Positions 34,331-45,635 of a stretch of DNA of 64,000 nucleotides are shown here, one piece after another. Location of the stretch: positions 16,468,521 through 16,532,520 of the forward strand of contig JAJKFL010000042.1 of the NCBI GenBank assembly GCA_021186555.1. The letters are read 5' to 3'. Each line of letters opens with the position of its first letter. Position 1 is the first letter of the stretch. The translations under genes were made by a program, and so were the position numbers. The notes beneath the pieces were generated by a model. It did no database searches. It was not told the origin of the DNA and worked only from the letters and a program-made list of their open reading frames with translations. The DNA comes from Reticulitermes speratus (Eukaryota; Arthropoda; Insecta; Blattodea; Rhinotermitidae).

Positions 34331-35113
34331 AACTTATATTATTTCATGTACCCTCTGTGAACGTTCAGTATTACTTATCGTGACGTCTCTTCGATTTTAA
34401 TACCACATAAACACGTTCAGTTGTTCATTTTAATTAAGCATAGTTAGACTTGCTCGCTATTGGACTAACCATGCTTGTGCTGAGTGAGACAGTTGGGTGG
34501 ATAACCTGCCTCTCTTACGGTTCGTAAAACCGGAAACGATAACGCTAGAAAGGTGACCAGTGCGAGTTAAGTTTACGAGTATGTTGGACATGTTTAGTTC
34601 CCGCAGCCGGTGGTTCAGCGTGCTTTCAGTCCGTAATCTCCAGTTGCTACCGACTGGATACAGGGTACAGTTCATTGCACTGCTCATGTATCATTATCGT
34701 CAGGTGGGGGATCTTGTAATGAAAGTTCGGCTCGTAGACAGGGAATGTGGGATCAAAATTGCACGATCGACGCTGACTCATGTGCACATTACAAACAAAC
34801 GTAACAAAGTCAGAAAATGTACACGTAACGTAAGTGTTGGCGCGTTAGCTGTGTTATTAGTGAATGCTACGTTTTAATTCTGTGTTATAATAGGTTAAAC
34901 AGACGATTTCGAAAGTGTTAAACGTTTAAAACCCAGTAATGACTATATAACCATTTGCAGCGTTTCAAAACTGTGCATTTTCCCTGCACACCGTGTCCTG
35001 TATGGTTCCTAAATTCGGAGAACAAATACCGATAATATCCCTGCATAACCTCAACTGATTGGTTTTTGTAATAGAGGCAGAGTTTGGTCACTGTAAGGTA
35101 GGAATTGAAGTTT

Positions 35114-35371
35114 TATACAGAGTGTTTCAAAAGAGAGAGTGCAGTGAAATTAAAAAAAATCTTGATTATAATAAACACTTAAAATAATCTCAAACCAAAT
35201 GTAAATTACACGTGCGTTACAACGTATGTTGACAGTGTTGCCATCTTCTTCTAAACATTTCTCAACGCGCCGTGTCGTTTTCAAGAACTTTTTGTACATG
35301 TACCTCTGTGATAGCTGGGATGGTTTCTAATGATTTTACTGAATATTTTCTATTGAAACACCCGTTATATA
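35114..35371 (-). mobile_element. Small TIR element, mariner-like remnant
   Basis: TATACAGAGTGTTTCAAAAG on the left and TTGAAACACCCGTTATA on the right are inverted ends starting at TA. The minus strand between them reads a short peptide, RRVEKCLEEDGNTVN, resembling the extreme C-terminus of mariner-type transposases. The assignment is tentative. Confidence 0.45.
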
Positions 35372-35905
35372 GCTTAAACAAGTATCAGGCATCTGGAAGT
35401 TTAGTCCCTCCCCCGAACTGGTAGCAACGGGAACATAATAGAGGTCTTCAGTATATAGGATGTGCGTCACAAACTTCACTGTATTGTCTGGTACCTGCAC
35501 CAGTTTTGTCACTCTTATCGTCGTCAACCGTACCTTCTACCCGTCCAGGGTGGCTCAGTTCGTTGACCACCAGAACGACATTCCGCTGCCTATCTCAATA
35601 TATTCCTGGACGAGGTACGTACTGTCAATGAATGTGGCCTCGAAAGTGGCTCTGACGAAGAAGCAGAAGTGATACGGGATAGAGTTCACTCAAAGCAAAG
35701 CCACAGTTGAACCGTAGTCATAAAGAGCATGACCACTTGTGTTATCGGGCCCCATTTGTCCAGCGTTTATGACGTCTGCTGTTGGGCTGCATGTACAATG
35801 TTCTGGACATAATAGTCATTGTACTGCAAAAGCGCAGGGGCACATGTCACTGTGTACGCCAGCCCCTTATTTGACGGTTGTGCTGTACTAGGCATTCTTT
35901 GTGAT

Positions 35906-36158
35906 CAGGGCTGGCCCGAGACGTGCGGGCGGCCCTTCAAACCGATATTCTTTAAACTTCTTCGGTTTGGGACAAGGCTGGCGAACCTTTTTGAGGGCAC
36001 GTGCCCAGATTGCGGATAATTTTCGGAGAAATTCTTCCGCATGTGGAAACCCGAGTTTCTTAGCACCATATTTCCGATTATTCCAGTGACGTCTTAGCGG
36101 CCCTTATAGGTTGTCGCCCCGGACAGCTGCCCGGCTGACGCCCCTTAATCCGGCCCTG
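35906..36158 (+). mobile_element. hAT-type MITE, CAGGGCTGGCC family
   Basis: A perfect 8-bp duplication TTTGTGAT at 35898-35905 and 36159-36166 flanks ends CAGGGCTGGCCCGAGA and TTAATCCGGCCCTG. The element is 253 bp with no coding potential. Confidence 0.88.
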
Positions 36159-36217
36159 TTTGTGATGCCATGTAAATTAAAAATGAGGAGCTCGGAGCAG
36201 AACTCATGAAGCCTACT

Positions 36218-36374
36218 TCAGGAAGCCACAAATTTTTATAAAAATATAGGAGTCACCTCAAAATTATAGGCGCCAGGAGGGTAGCATGAAGCAAGTTCCA
36301 TACTGAGGGCATACAAATACTAGGCGCCACCTTACAAAATCCAGTCGCCCGGGCGATCGGGATTTGTGCACCTA
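36218..36374 (+). mobile_element. hAT-type MITE, CAGGGGTCCACAAA family, eroded
   Basis: GCCACAAATTTTTATAAAAA, GGCGCCAGGAGGGTAGCATG and GGGATTTGTGCACCTATG follow the 31182 copy. The terminal CAGGGG is mutated. Confidence 0.65.
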
Positions 36375-36411
36375 TGGCCTACATGCTTCGTCCATAGATT
36401 CCAAAACCAAC

Positions 36412-36710
36412 ATAAAGCTATCCCATTACAGGCCTGGACAGGCCCTTAGGGCTCCAGAAGGTTGAGGCTTCCAGAATTTCTAGACATCGGCACATGAAGG
36501 TGATAAGGTTGTCAGCCGTACGCACCGGCCGCCTTTACCCCCAGGACATATCCCTGGTACTCATTTCTGTTAGAGGCTGAGTCGACCCCAGGGCCATAAT
36601 GCGGCCGGAAGGATTACGCCAATGAAAAATCCCAATGACCTTATCGGGAATGGAACCCGCTACTTCCGGCTTGTAGCGCAGCGCCTCAACCAAGTTCACC
36701 ACCGCGTACC
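36412..36710 (-). repeat. tRNA-derived SINE, family P3
   Basis: It aligns along its full length with the copies at 8296 and 63517, with the head (complement of GGCTTGTAGCGCAGCGCCTC) at the right. Confidence 0.82.
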
Positions 36711-37592
36711 CCCCCCCCCAAATCCAACATGCCTATTAATATTATGATTATTTTATTTTATTTTTATGAAGAACTTACATGCAGGTTCTACATAATGTCG
36801 GCTATAACCTCACAGTGTCGCATCGTCGCCGTATTTGTAATTCACTTATGATGTATATGTCAAGTGTAGATATGTTTATGGTCTTTCTCCGTACACAGAT
36901 TTTACACTTATAGCTCTAATGCTTCATTAGTTATCCCAATTAAACCAACGGTTAAATAAAATGCCCACACGGCTGTCATCTTCTTTACTGTACAAAAATA
37001 TTACCATAACAAAAGCTGTGTGTTTCTCCAAGACGTTTCACTGATGCTTGTTGTGAATGAAAGTGTAGTCGTTTGAAGCAAGAAACTAAAACCGCTTTCC
37101 TAATTCCAGCCACTCGAGAAATGATTATAGTCTTTAACACAGAAACTACGCAGTTTCTTAAAGTACAGTAAGTAAAGTAAAGCAAAGTGTATATTTATGT
37201 TATACAAAGATAGCATATGGCATCAGTACGTAGGAAATCTGACAACAGACTGTCTTTTCCGTTATCCGTGTCTAATTGTATTTTATCCGTGCCATTAACG
37301 ATACATCTTCGGACTCTTTTTAAGTATCTTCGTACAAAACCTCCCTTTAGTAACATCTTGCTTTCTTTCGTGAGTTTCGTGCATCCATCATCCTCGACTA
37401 ACATTCCTTATTTCCGTGCCCTAGATCTAAAGGCACCGATGAATTCAACTATAATAACACAAGCCAGCGTGAGTTTACAGTTCTTATTTCCTACTGTATT
37501 ATTAAGGATGAAATTTTTCAGCACGTACAGATGTCTGTACAATATATATTGCGTTCATTGAGATAGCATAAGTCGAGCACCGTCTGTAAGGT

Positions 37593-37672
37593 CAGGGGTA
37601 CACAAATTTCCCAAAAATCCAGGAGCCACCTCAGAATGTTAGGCGCCAGAAAGGTGACGTGAAGCAAGATTA
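37593..37672 (+). mobile_element. hAT-type MITE, CAGGGGTCCACAAA family, fragment
   Basis: CAGGGGTACACAAATTTCCC and GGCGCCAGAAAGGTGACG match the left half of 31182. The right half is replaced by a short family C fold-back scrap (GAGATCTGCGCTCCTCT, 37689-37705). Confidence 0.65.
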
Positions 37673-37720
37673 ACAGGCTATGTTTGTTGAGATCTGCGCT
37701 CCTCTAGGATTGTTACTCCT

Positions 37721-38540
37721 GTCGGGCGTGTGCGCGTAAGTCGCGAAAAGCTCCTGTTAGCTTCGTCGTGTCTGTCCGCTTGTATAGCGCGGCTCCTACT
37801 TGACGGATTTCCGTGAAATTTGACATTGGGGATTTCTATGAAAATCTGTCGAGAAAATCCACATTTGGTTAAGATCGGACAAAAATATCGGGCACTTTAC
37901 ACGAAGTTCGAAGTACGGTACGTTTTATTGTTGCCGGCGACATAAAATCGCCATAAAAGCATTGTTAACAGCGATGTGTAGCGCAACAGTGCAAAAGTAA
38001 CGCATTGCTGAGTTTCCGTGGCAACGGGTATGTAACAAAAATACACATTATATTACGTCAAAACGTCAATTACGGAATAACTGCAAATACCGTTCTCTGT
38101 GAGGTACGAACTGACACTTCATATGTAGTGTAGATCAGGGGTTCTCAAATATTTTCGCTGGCTTACCATGAAATGAAATCTAACAATTTCAGTATAACAT
38201 CAGTATTATTTATGTTTAAATAAATAAGCTTAAATTGGAAAGACTGACGGCGGGGATGAGTTATATAATGTCAGTAATGCTGTGTATTAGCAAATATATG
38301 TGGCTTGTGTTTTATTTATTTTTTAAAATTATATTTCGTTTTTACTAAGGCCACGTACCAGTAAACAATGGTTGGCGGGCCGGTAGTGGTACGTGTACCA
38401 CAGTTTGATAAACCCTGATGTAGATTCACTTCAGTCTTCAGAGTGTTAAATCAGAAATGACAAGAATGGTTACGCGAACGTGCCACCAGGTTAGGTTATA
38501 CGTACGTATATTGCCTGTCTTGAGTATGCTATTGACAAAC
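37721..38540 (+). repeat. Interspersed repeat R1, split by a hAT MITE
   Basis: R1 landmarks run 37721-38127 (GTGTGCGCGTAAGTCGCG, TTGACGGATTTCCGTGAAAT, AAGATCGGACAAAAATATCG) and resume with GGTTACGCGAACGTGCC near 38467. The element at 38136-38417 interrupts them. Confidence 0.6.
38136..38417. mobile_element. hAT-type MITE nested in R1
   Basis: Ends CAGGGGTTCTCAAA and TTTGATAAACCCTG lie between duplications GTGTAGAT (38128-38135) and ATGTAGAT (38418-38425). It is 282 bp and AT-rich, with no ORF. Confidence 0.8.
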
Positions 38541-39029
38541 AGGTCCTTCCAAAATAACTCGCAGGATAACAGAGGTCACCAGTGCTTCGGTTGTTTATGC
38601 GTGCAGGGTTTGTTCCTGGTCATGGTCACCCAGTGACTTTGCCAGTTTCCAAGCCGAATGAAGTCATCATATTATCAAATATCTAGCGTAGTAAAATACT
38701 CAGACCTTACGTAACTTCATTATATTCACCTGGCATGACGTCATTCAATGTCAGTCACCGATAAGAAATACCTCTGTTGTACAAAATCTCAGGGTCAAAC
38801 AGAAGACCAAGCCAACCACTGTTTACTCATCCACCCATCTTACGTGCGCGTTCAAACTCCACCCATCCGACAGAACGTAGCAGCTAAGTGGTTGTTACCA
38901 AAGTCCCGGCTTCGATTTTCAGCTCGAAGACAAACTGCTGTCTTTTAGGGGTTTCGGGGAGACTCAGGGACTGGGTAGATTTCATAACATTCTCTCATTG
39001 TTCACGCATATTTTTGTAAAAGCAACAAA

Positions 39030-39410
39030 ATACACAGTTTTACATTACAAATATATGTATTGTTTAATTGCTGCATGTTTCGGCCTTATTGGCCATCTTC
39101 AGGGAGACATTGATACTACCGGAAGGAACTCAAGTCTTTATATTCCTTCAGGTACAATAAAGAAATAAAAATAAGAACATATCCTTACGGAAATTAACAA
39201 TTTTAGTAAATTCTAACGTGAGAGACAGTGTACTGGTACATTTTAATCCGCATAACGATATGTTCTTATTGTTTTATTGGCTTTATTGTAATTAGAAGAA
39301 TGTAAAGATTTGACTTTCTTGCAGTAATGTTTAGATTGTTGCCCTGAAGGTGGCCGGTAAGGACGAGACATGTAGGAATTAAACAATAAATGTATTTGTA
39401 ATCTAAAATC
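39030..39410. mobile_element. Fold-back element, hammerhead family B
   Basis: The left arm ACAAATATATGTATTGTTTA...GCATGTTTCGG and the right arm GACATGTAGGAATTAAACAA...TATTTGTAAT are inverted copies. The left arm has on minus CTGAAGA (complement of 39096-39102), a stem II GGCC/GGCC, and GAAAC. The right arm has CCTGAAGGTGGCC at about 39342. Both cores are mutated at the cleavage triplet or core. No clear duplication was found. Confidence 0.6.
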
Positions 39411-39464
39411 GTGTACTTTTTTGGTTACATTATTAGATAAGTTCACACATACATTTGAAATTCT

Positions 39465-39765
39465 GAGTTTTAATATTAATATTAGACATCCCCGTTGGTA
39501 TGTACATGAAAAAGTATATTTTACTCTTTTCAGTAATACAGTCAAAACCAACACACACACACTTTTATATATATTGATATACATTATATATATGTAATTG
39601 TAAAAAAGGGGGAGTTTTTCCTCTTATCAAAATGTACAGAGTTTGATTTTCATGATTTTTTGTCATAGGCCTGATGATGGCTCTTTGAGCTGAAACCGGT
39701 AGTCTGATCACATGTTGATGTGTGTGTTGGTTTTGACTGTACAACTGAAAAGAGTAAAATATACT
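39465..39765. mobile_element. Fold-back element, hammerhead family D
   Basis: An 11-bp duplication TTTGAAATTCT (39454-39464 and 39766-39776) is followed by a tail of about 44 bp. The left arm is TATATTTTACTCTTTTCAGT through AAAACCAACACACAC, and the right arm GTGTGTTGGTTTTGACTGTA...AGAGTAAAATATA is its inverse. The hammerhead at 39665-39706 lies just inside the right arm. The left arm is too short to contain one. Confidence 0.78.
39665..39706 (+). ncRNA. Hammerhead ribozyme, family D
   Basis: Order: stem I ATAGGC (39665-39670); CTGATGA (39671-39677); extra T (39678); stem II GGCTC/GAGCT (39679-39683 with 39687-39691, TTT loop); GAAAC (39692-39696); CG; GTA with predicted cleavage after A39701; stem I 3' strand GTCTG (39702-39706). 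Stem I contains two G-U pairs. The core is complete apart from the extra T. It is in sense orientation inside intron 2. Confidence 0.72.
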
Positions 39766-40658
39766 TTTGAAATTCTAAACTTAAACACTAAATGTATTTG
39801 AAGCCTGAACAGGCAGTAAAATAACTTAAACGAAGACGACACGATACTAATACGCAAAAGACGTATCAATAAAGAGTTGCGAATTAACACATTCGATGCG
39901 CTTCTGTCTCAAATGCCTGTGGACTGTTACCACTGACATCTGTTCAGACAAGAATTTCGTGTCTTCCCCCGTACTTAAATAGATGATTAACAGAATGTAG
40001 TAGTAGAACTATGGTTGTTAAATAACCAGTCAGCCTTGATGAGTACTTATATGGAAAACAGTGCTGTATTTCCAACGTAACGACAACATGTATTGGGCCC
40101 GCCCACCTGTGGGACCACAAGGGTACTCTCGTACAATGACCAGGAGGACGGAGGCTCGAGGTCGCCGTGTTGACGCCTGTACATCCATTCGTCAAGTCTA
40201 AAAGTGACACTTTCTTAAACTAAACCCGTTTTGGTACCCAGCCTTCACGTCTTCTGACCCAAAAAAAAACTCGTCATCGGAGCGTATTCTAAGCCAGTTC
40301 AGTCCAGTCCAGTCCAGGCCACGTCAACACAACCGGAAGATCAATTTTAAAATTGTCTTCCTGTGCCTTGGCTTAAGAAGAACGGAAACAGCTGAAATGT
40401 ATCTGATAATATGCTACTGATTTAAAAGCATAGGCTTAAGGAGGATGTAAGACCAGAACTAGAAATGCAAATCATTTGTGATACGATCACACAACATGAA
40501 AACAAGAATGGCCAGGCTGTAGGCCTACTCGATAGATGTACTGCCGGCATTATTACAGGTTTCTTAAGTTTACTTAAAACGAGAATAATGAAATGTAAAG
40601 TAGTGCAAAGTTTCGTATGCTAAATTTAAAAAAATCCGTAGACGATTTACAAGCAATA

Positions 40659-41060
40659 TAGAAAAATCCACCTATGGCCTTATGTAAATTAGGTTTTATT
40701 GTGCAGAAATATGTCTAAAAATCGGAGCAGAATAACAACATTTGGTAGAAGTCCGCAATATCAAATTTCAAAATAAATTTGTGAAATGATGTATGGAATA
40801 CATGGAAAAGTCATATTATGGTCTTACGTGAAGTGGGCTTTATTGTGGATCAATATGAGTGCGAGTCAATGTATGTGTACTCAGTATTGTTGGGTGGAGG
40901 TCCCTCAAGTCGAATTTTAACAAAATCTGTTAAAGGTGTAAGGGATATGTGAAAAAGTCCACGAAGTCCCTGCGTAAAACTGTGCTTTATTATGGAGCAC
41001 TGTGACTGAAAATCGAAACTGCGCAACAACTTTTAGTGACTCTCCAGTGTCGAATTGAAA
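40659..41060. repeat. Three diverged tandem units of about 145 bp
   Basis: Units begin near 40659, 40801 and 40947. Each has, in order, GAAAAAGTCC-like, GGCCTTATGTAAATTAGG-like, TTTTATTGTG-like and a CAACATTTGGTAGAAGTCC-like segment. A partial unit precedes 40659. Divergence is high, so the array is old. Confidence 0.6.
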
Positions 41061-41265
41061 AAAAAAAAAAAAGTCGGAAGATTTCGGCACTGGTACTAGC
41101 TCACAAATGGGTGGACAGACGCGACTTCCTCGTTATATGTTCCTTACTTTTCTTTATTTCTTTCTTTCGTTCGGGTACATATCGAAACTGGAAAGCCTGT
41201 ATCACAGGAACACAGCGTTTCAAACACCATAAGTTTGTGTTCGTGTTTTATTGTAAGACACCAAG

Positions 41266-41475
41266 AGATCTGCGCTCTTCTGGGATATAACGCGACATCG
41301 TGTGGTAAGTGTTTACCGACGCTTCGGGACAACTTACCGGTCCCATCTCTTGACCCTTGAAGATGGGACCGATACGTTGTCCCGAAACGTCGGTAAACAA
41401 TTACCACACGACGCCGCGTGATGTCCTAGAAGAGCGCAGATCTCATCAACATCGCGGCGGAAGCCAAAAATCAAG
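41266..41475. mobile_element. Fold-back element, family C (copy 3)
   Basis: Duplication GTAAGACACCAAG (41253-41265) and GTAAGACGCCAAG (41476-41488). The arms meet near 41347-41357. The right arm holds CCCTTGAAGATGGGACC and GTCCCGAAACGTCGGTAAAC. The tail is ATCAACATCGCGGCGGAAGC. Confidence 0.85.
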
Positions 41476-41518
41476 GTAAGACGCCAAGTTTCTTGCCTGA
41501 ACAAAAGAACAGTTAATG

Positions 41519-41707
41519 TTGAGATCTGCGCTCTACTGGGATATTACGTAGCGTCGAATGGTAATCCTTTACCTATGTTTCGGGACAACATGAAGATGGG
41601 ACCGATACGTTGTCCCGAAACGTCGGTAAAGGATTAACACTCGACGCCGCGTAATATCACTGAAGAGCGCAGATCTCGTCAACATCGCGGCGGAAGCCTG
41701 AATTCAC
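41519..41707. mobile_element. Fold-back element, family C (copy 4)
   Basis: Duplication GAACAGTTAATG (41507-41518) and GAACAGGTAAAG (41708-41719), 10 of 12. The left arm is shorter than the right, so the centre is asymmetric. It lies only about 20 bp from copy 3, in the same orientation. Confidence 0.78.
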
Positions 41708-43096
41708 GAACAGGTAAAGTTAATCTGCAGCTTAGTATTTTAATTTGGCGTTCAGATAAGAGACTGGAAGACGGAAGAATGTGAACTAAATGATGATCAA
41801 CATTCCTCGACTGATTTTTCCTCAAATTTCTTCTTCAGAGTCCACGGGTAAAGTTTTTTTTTTTTAATACAGTTTTGATTTGTGTCATTCCAAAATATTT
41901 GAACTTGTCCAAATTTTCGAGGAATGCCTCGGCGGTGTTTGTACGCCGTAATGTCGATTTGCATTCTGATGCCGAAACATGAAGATACACCCGCTCACTT
42001 AAGTTAACGCGCCTTCCCATTTAATATACAACTAGCCTGTCCGTAGTCACTTTTCCGTACCACAGGGCAGAAAAGTATGTGTTAATATTTAACAAACAGT
42101 GTCCTGCGCAAAGGTACAGAGCAAACAACAGCTTTTACAGAAGCAAACATTTAAGAGTCGTATAAATTTTACGGCACGGTTCTTCAACAGCAACAGTAAA
42201 ACACGCCCACTCACGGAACGAGGTATCAGTATCCCAGTAACCACCACAGCTTTTTCACTAAGCCTGCAGAATTATTGCAGTATTATTATTATTATTATTA
42301 TGTTGTAGGCGTAAGTGCATGGCAGACACGTTTGTTTTTTAAGTCTCTTCTATAGTCGTTACAACACCAACGCTTTTTCTGCAGGACTCAATAGCCCCTG
42401 GATCCATCCACTCTTTTGTTTCATAATGTGCGCCAGAGTTACTTACAACACGACAGATGTGTGGTTTAAAGAAACGTACTGACCTCAACGGACGAGAACA
42501 ACTTTGACCTTGACAGCGAGGGTTGGGTCCCCTATCTCCCGGTTAGTCTTATGGAAAAAGCATAGGGATCCTGTCAAGCACACACAGTCACTCCATCTGT
42601 CACTTCCGACTGGTCGCCCTTTTTAAGGGATTCAATTTATAACAAGCCTAAAGTCAGATTTATGCACAGCTATAACCACATTATAATACAGCAGAAGACT
42701 ACGGTATTAACTTGCACGCTGAAAATACAGCTGCACTTCAGCCGAATGTATTTTAACTCGAGTACTTCAGTTACTCGTCATCAATATCTAACAGTCTGTC
42801 TTCCTCCTGCGCCACCTCTTCCAAGGTCAGAGCTATTCCTGCGAGTCGACAACAGTACTTTATAGGTAAGCGCTTTCATTTCACGAAGCCGGGTATTGTA
42901 AACTCCATTTTCACAACTGTAAAACAGCTGTTTGAACAGGGACTGTCCAACAGGATGTGTTTGAAGAATGTCGAATAGGCGATCTCAAACCTAAAATTCA
43001 CTTACTAAGCGCAGTTAGAAGATATTCAAAGCAGAAGAATATCCAAAATGTGACGGCAAAAATAAAGCGAATAGTGTGCTTAAAAGCAGCGTTATA

Positions 43097-43178
43097 AGGA
43101 CTTAGGGGTTGAAGGTGTAGCTCTATGCATTCTTAACCTCGACACTAGATAAAGGTGAGTGGTGGCTTCACGCCCAGT
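43097..43178 (-). repeat. tRNA-derived SINE, family P1, tail fragment
   Basis: GGTGTAGCTCTATGCATTCT and CCTCGACACTAGATAAAGGT correspond to the P1 tail region only. Confidence 0.5.
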
Positions 43179-43420
43179 GGAATGAACATTCGAACCTGAA
43201 GATGAAGGTAGGAGGTTCATCCGAAGTATTCGAATGTAGCTTACTGACCAACCTGTTCGACGCTGCATCCCCAAAAGCGGTAACCATGTGTGGAATTTTT
43301 GTCTAATGTATTGTTGTTTGTTATACTTTCCATATAGATTGAAACGTGCGAAGGAAAATATGAGTCACGAATTTGTGTAGTAAAGTGCTTTAGCAGGTAT
43401 GATGCTGTTTTTTTTCCTAT

Positions 43421-43668
43421 GGCTCGACAGCCCTTAGGGGGCCTAGGCCTCGTCATTTTTACGGCGCTTCACGATCACACACTTTAGACACACCACAGTC
43501 GGTAGGACTCCTCTGGACGAGTGACCAGCCCGTCGCAGAGACCTCTACCTGACAACACACAACACTCACAAAAGACAGACATCCATGCCCCCGGTGGGAT
43601 TCGAACCCACGATCCTAGTAAGCGAGCGGCCGCAGACCCACGCCTTAGACCGCACGGCCACTGGGATC
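43421..43668 (-). repeat. tRNA-derived SINE, family P4
   Basis: On minus, the head GATCCCAGTGGCCGTGCGGT and B box GTGGGTTCGAATCCCACCGG are intact, and the body contains CGGGCTGGTCACTCGTCCAG. It is the mirror orientation of the copy at 47687. Confidence 0.88.
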
Positions 43669-43954
43669 AACACATACTCCTATTGCGGACCAAAATTTCG
43701 GAATCAACAGATTTCGTCCGTTGTTTCCGAAATGCGTACATAAGAGGTCCGTTCATAAGAGAGTCTACATTATTATCCTAACTTCGTGTCATTGTTCAAA
43801 GTTGTCCATTTCCAATGGATTTCTTGCGAAATTTGTTCATGATTTATCAATTCTTTGGTTATTTAAACGTGCCGTTTCTATTCTGTTTGTTCTTTAACGA
43901 TGTTGTCAATTGCTAAGGTTATATAGCGTGGGTGGTAGATAAATGAATGAGTAT

Positions 43955-44077
43955 GAAACATTTGTGGAATGATAGTGACAGGAGAAAATCGAAGAACTGG
44001 GGAAAAAAACCTTTCCTAGTGCTTCTTTGTCCACTAGAAATCCGACGTGGACTGGGATCGAACCCGTGCCTCCTCTT
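43955..44077 (-). repeat. tRNA-derived SINE, family P2, partial
   Basis: GTGACAGGAGAAAATCGAAG and GTGGACTGGGATCGAACCCG match the P2 body and B box. The head is truncated. Confidence 0.6.
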
Positions 44078-44516
44078 GGATGTTTCGATTACAAAGAATA
44101 TATAACGTCTGGTAAGATTAGGCTATTACTTTGCTTCAAATATTAGCAGCTACTCTATCACCTGGTCTTACTGAATTAGTGTCTAGCTAGCTCAGTGTAA
44201 AAATGAATGTTTTCTCAGGTGGAATGTTTGCTTACTATGCGCGTGCATGTATGTACGTATTTCTGTAGAAGTTTAAACATGCATATTGTTCAGTAAGCAT
44301 TACAAATCCTGTGCTTGGACACCCACGCTCTAGAATGCAAACATCCACCCACTGGAACTGAACTATTGAGATGTGCGGCGTGACAAGACTGAACTGTCGC
44401 GACTCTCAGTATTCAGTGTAGAGTTTTTGGGCTTCATACCGTCTAACAGATGCGTTCGGCAGAAAGGATTAGAAATGGTGACATCCACGGCCGATTACCG
44501 TACTTATAAAAAAAGG

Positions 44517-44801
44517 CAGGGCCGCTGAAAGCGTGTTCGGGCCCTGGTGAAAAATTTTTGGCCCCCCCCCCCCCCCCAGCAAGGGCTGACCGACTAAAAA
44601 TCTTTACACTAAATCAGAAAGACTGGCTGTCAGTTGCAGAGTGACATGGGCTTGGTCTGAGGGTTAATTTGTAAAATCTACAAATAATTACACTACTGAG
44701 AAAGACAAAAACATATACAACATCGTAGGGCCCCGGGCCCCATTCCGGATCGCCAGGCCCCGGAAATTTGTACCGGCTTCCTCCCCCTCTTGTCGGTACT
44801 G
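44517..44801 (+). mobile_element. hAT-type MITE with C tract
   Basis: Ends CAGGGCCGCTGAAAGCG and CTTGTCGGTACTG. Candidate duplication AAAAAAGG/AAAAAGAA (6 of 8). It contains a C run of about 18 near 44561-44578 and matches 61189-61443 and, inverted, 19526-19804. Confidence 0.7.
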
Positions 44802-44844
44802 AAAAAGAAAATGTGTAAAAAAAAGAGAAGTAATTTTCTGTAAC

Positions 44845-45369
44845 CAGGGGCGTAGCTAGGAGGGGGTGAGTGATGCGGCTGCCCCGAGCGGCACAGTCCA
44901 AGGGGCGGAAAAATGGGCGGAAAAATACGAATATTTATAAGAAAAAATTATTTTCTAAGCCGAACATATATTAAATTATTGAGCCGAATAATTACAATAA
45001 TAGGAAGGAAGGCTTACTGGATTGGTTACATCTTGCGTAGGAACTGCCTTCCAAAACACGTTATTGAAGGAAAGTTGGAAGGATATAAGTGACGGGAAGA
45101 CGAGGAACGAGACGTAAGCAGTTACTGGATGAACTTAAGGAAAGGAGAAGACACTGGAAATTTAAAGAGGAAGCACTAGATCTCACTCTTTATAGAACTC
45201 GCTTTGGAAGAGGGTATGGACCTGTCGTAAGGCAGACTACGTAATGAATGAGCCAAATAGAAGGAAATTCAATAAATTATTGCGACTTTTTTAACGTTCG
45301 TAATTTGTATTAGGGGCGGCCTTTGCGATTACACGCCTCGGGCGCCAAACTAACCTAGCCACGCCACTG
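44845..45369 (+). mobile_element. hAT-type MITE with a LINE fragment nested inside
   Basis: A perfect 8-bp duplication TCTGTAAC lies at 44837-44844 and 45370-45377. Ends are CAGGGGCGTAGCTAGG and CCTAGCCACGCCACTG. The segment 45004-45250 is an RTE-type LINE 3' end. A diverged copy of the same MITE without the LINE is at 46556-46796. Confidence 0.88.
45004..45250 (+). mobile_element. 3' fragment of the RTE-type LINE
   Basis: It follows 3965-4210 of the full-length element (ACTGGATTGGTTACATCTTG; TCGTAAGGCAGACTACGTAA) with small deletions and ends in ATGAATGA. A possible duplication GAGCCGAATA (about 44980)/GAGCCAAATA (about 45249) flanks it. Confidence 0.82.
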
Positions 45370-45635
45370 TCTGTAACTGAAATCAAACCTGTTCCCTTTG
45401 CGTGAGTAATTAACACTACGATGAGCTCTTCTCTTGTAATAAATAGACATTAAATGCACACGCGACTGTTCACTGTCAGGTGATACTTGACCCATTCAGA
45501 TTTTCGAGAATTCGGAACCTTATGTTGAATGAATAAACTGTATTGATTTAGTGTACATTGTTGTTTTACGCACTACAATGAAGTTGAATGTTTATGTAAC
45601 GTTTTAATATATGCTTAAGTTTGATTGTAATGGAT

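Noticed and set aside
34560-34877. A 105-codon plus-strand frame
   Set aside because: No motif, signal peptide or splice support, and its length is within chance for this window. I could not assign it to a repeat either.
39071-39106. An active hammerhead in family B (39071-39106 and 23140-23181, both minus)
   Set aside because: The core CUGANGA and stem II are kept, but the cleavage triplet is GCA instead of GUA. In the 39071 copy stem I also does not pair. Listed only as degenerate.
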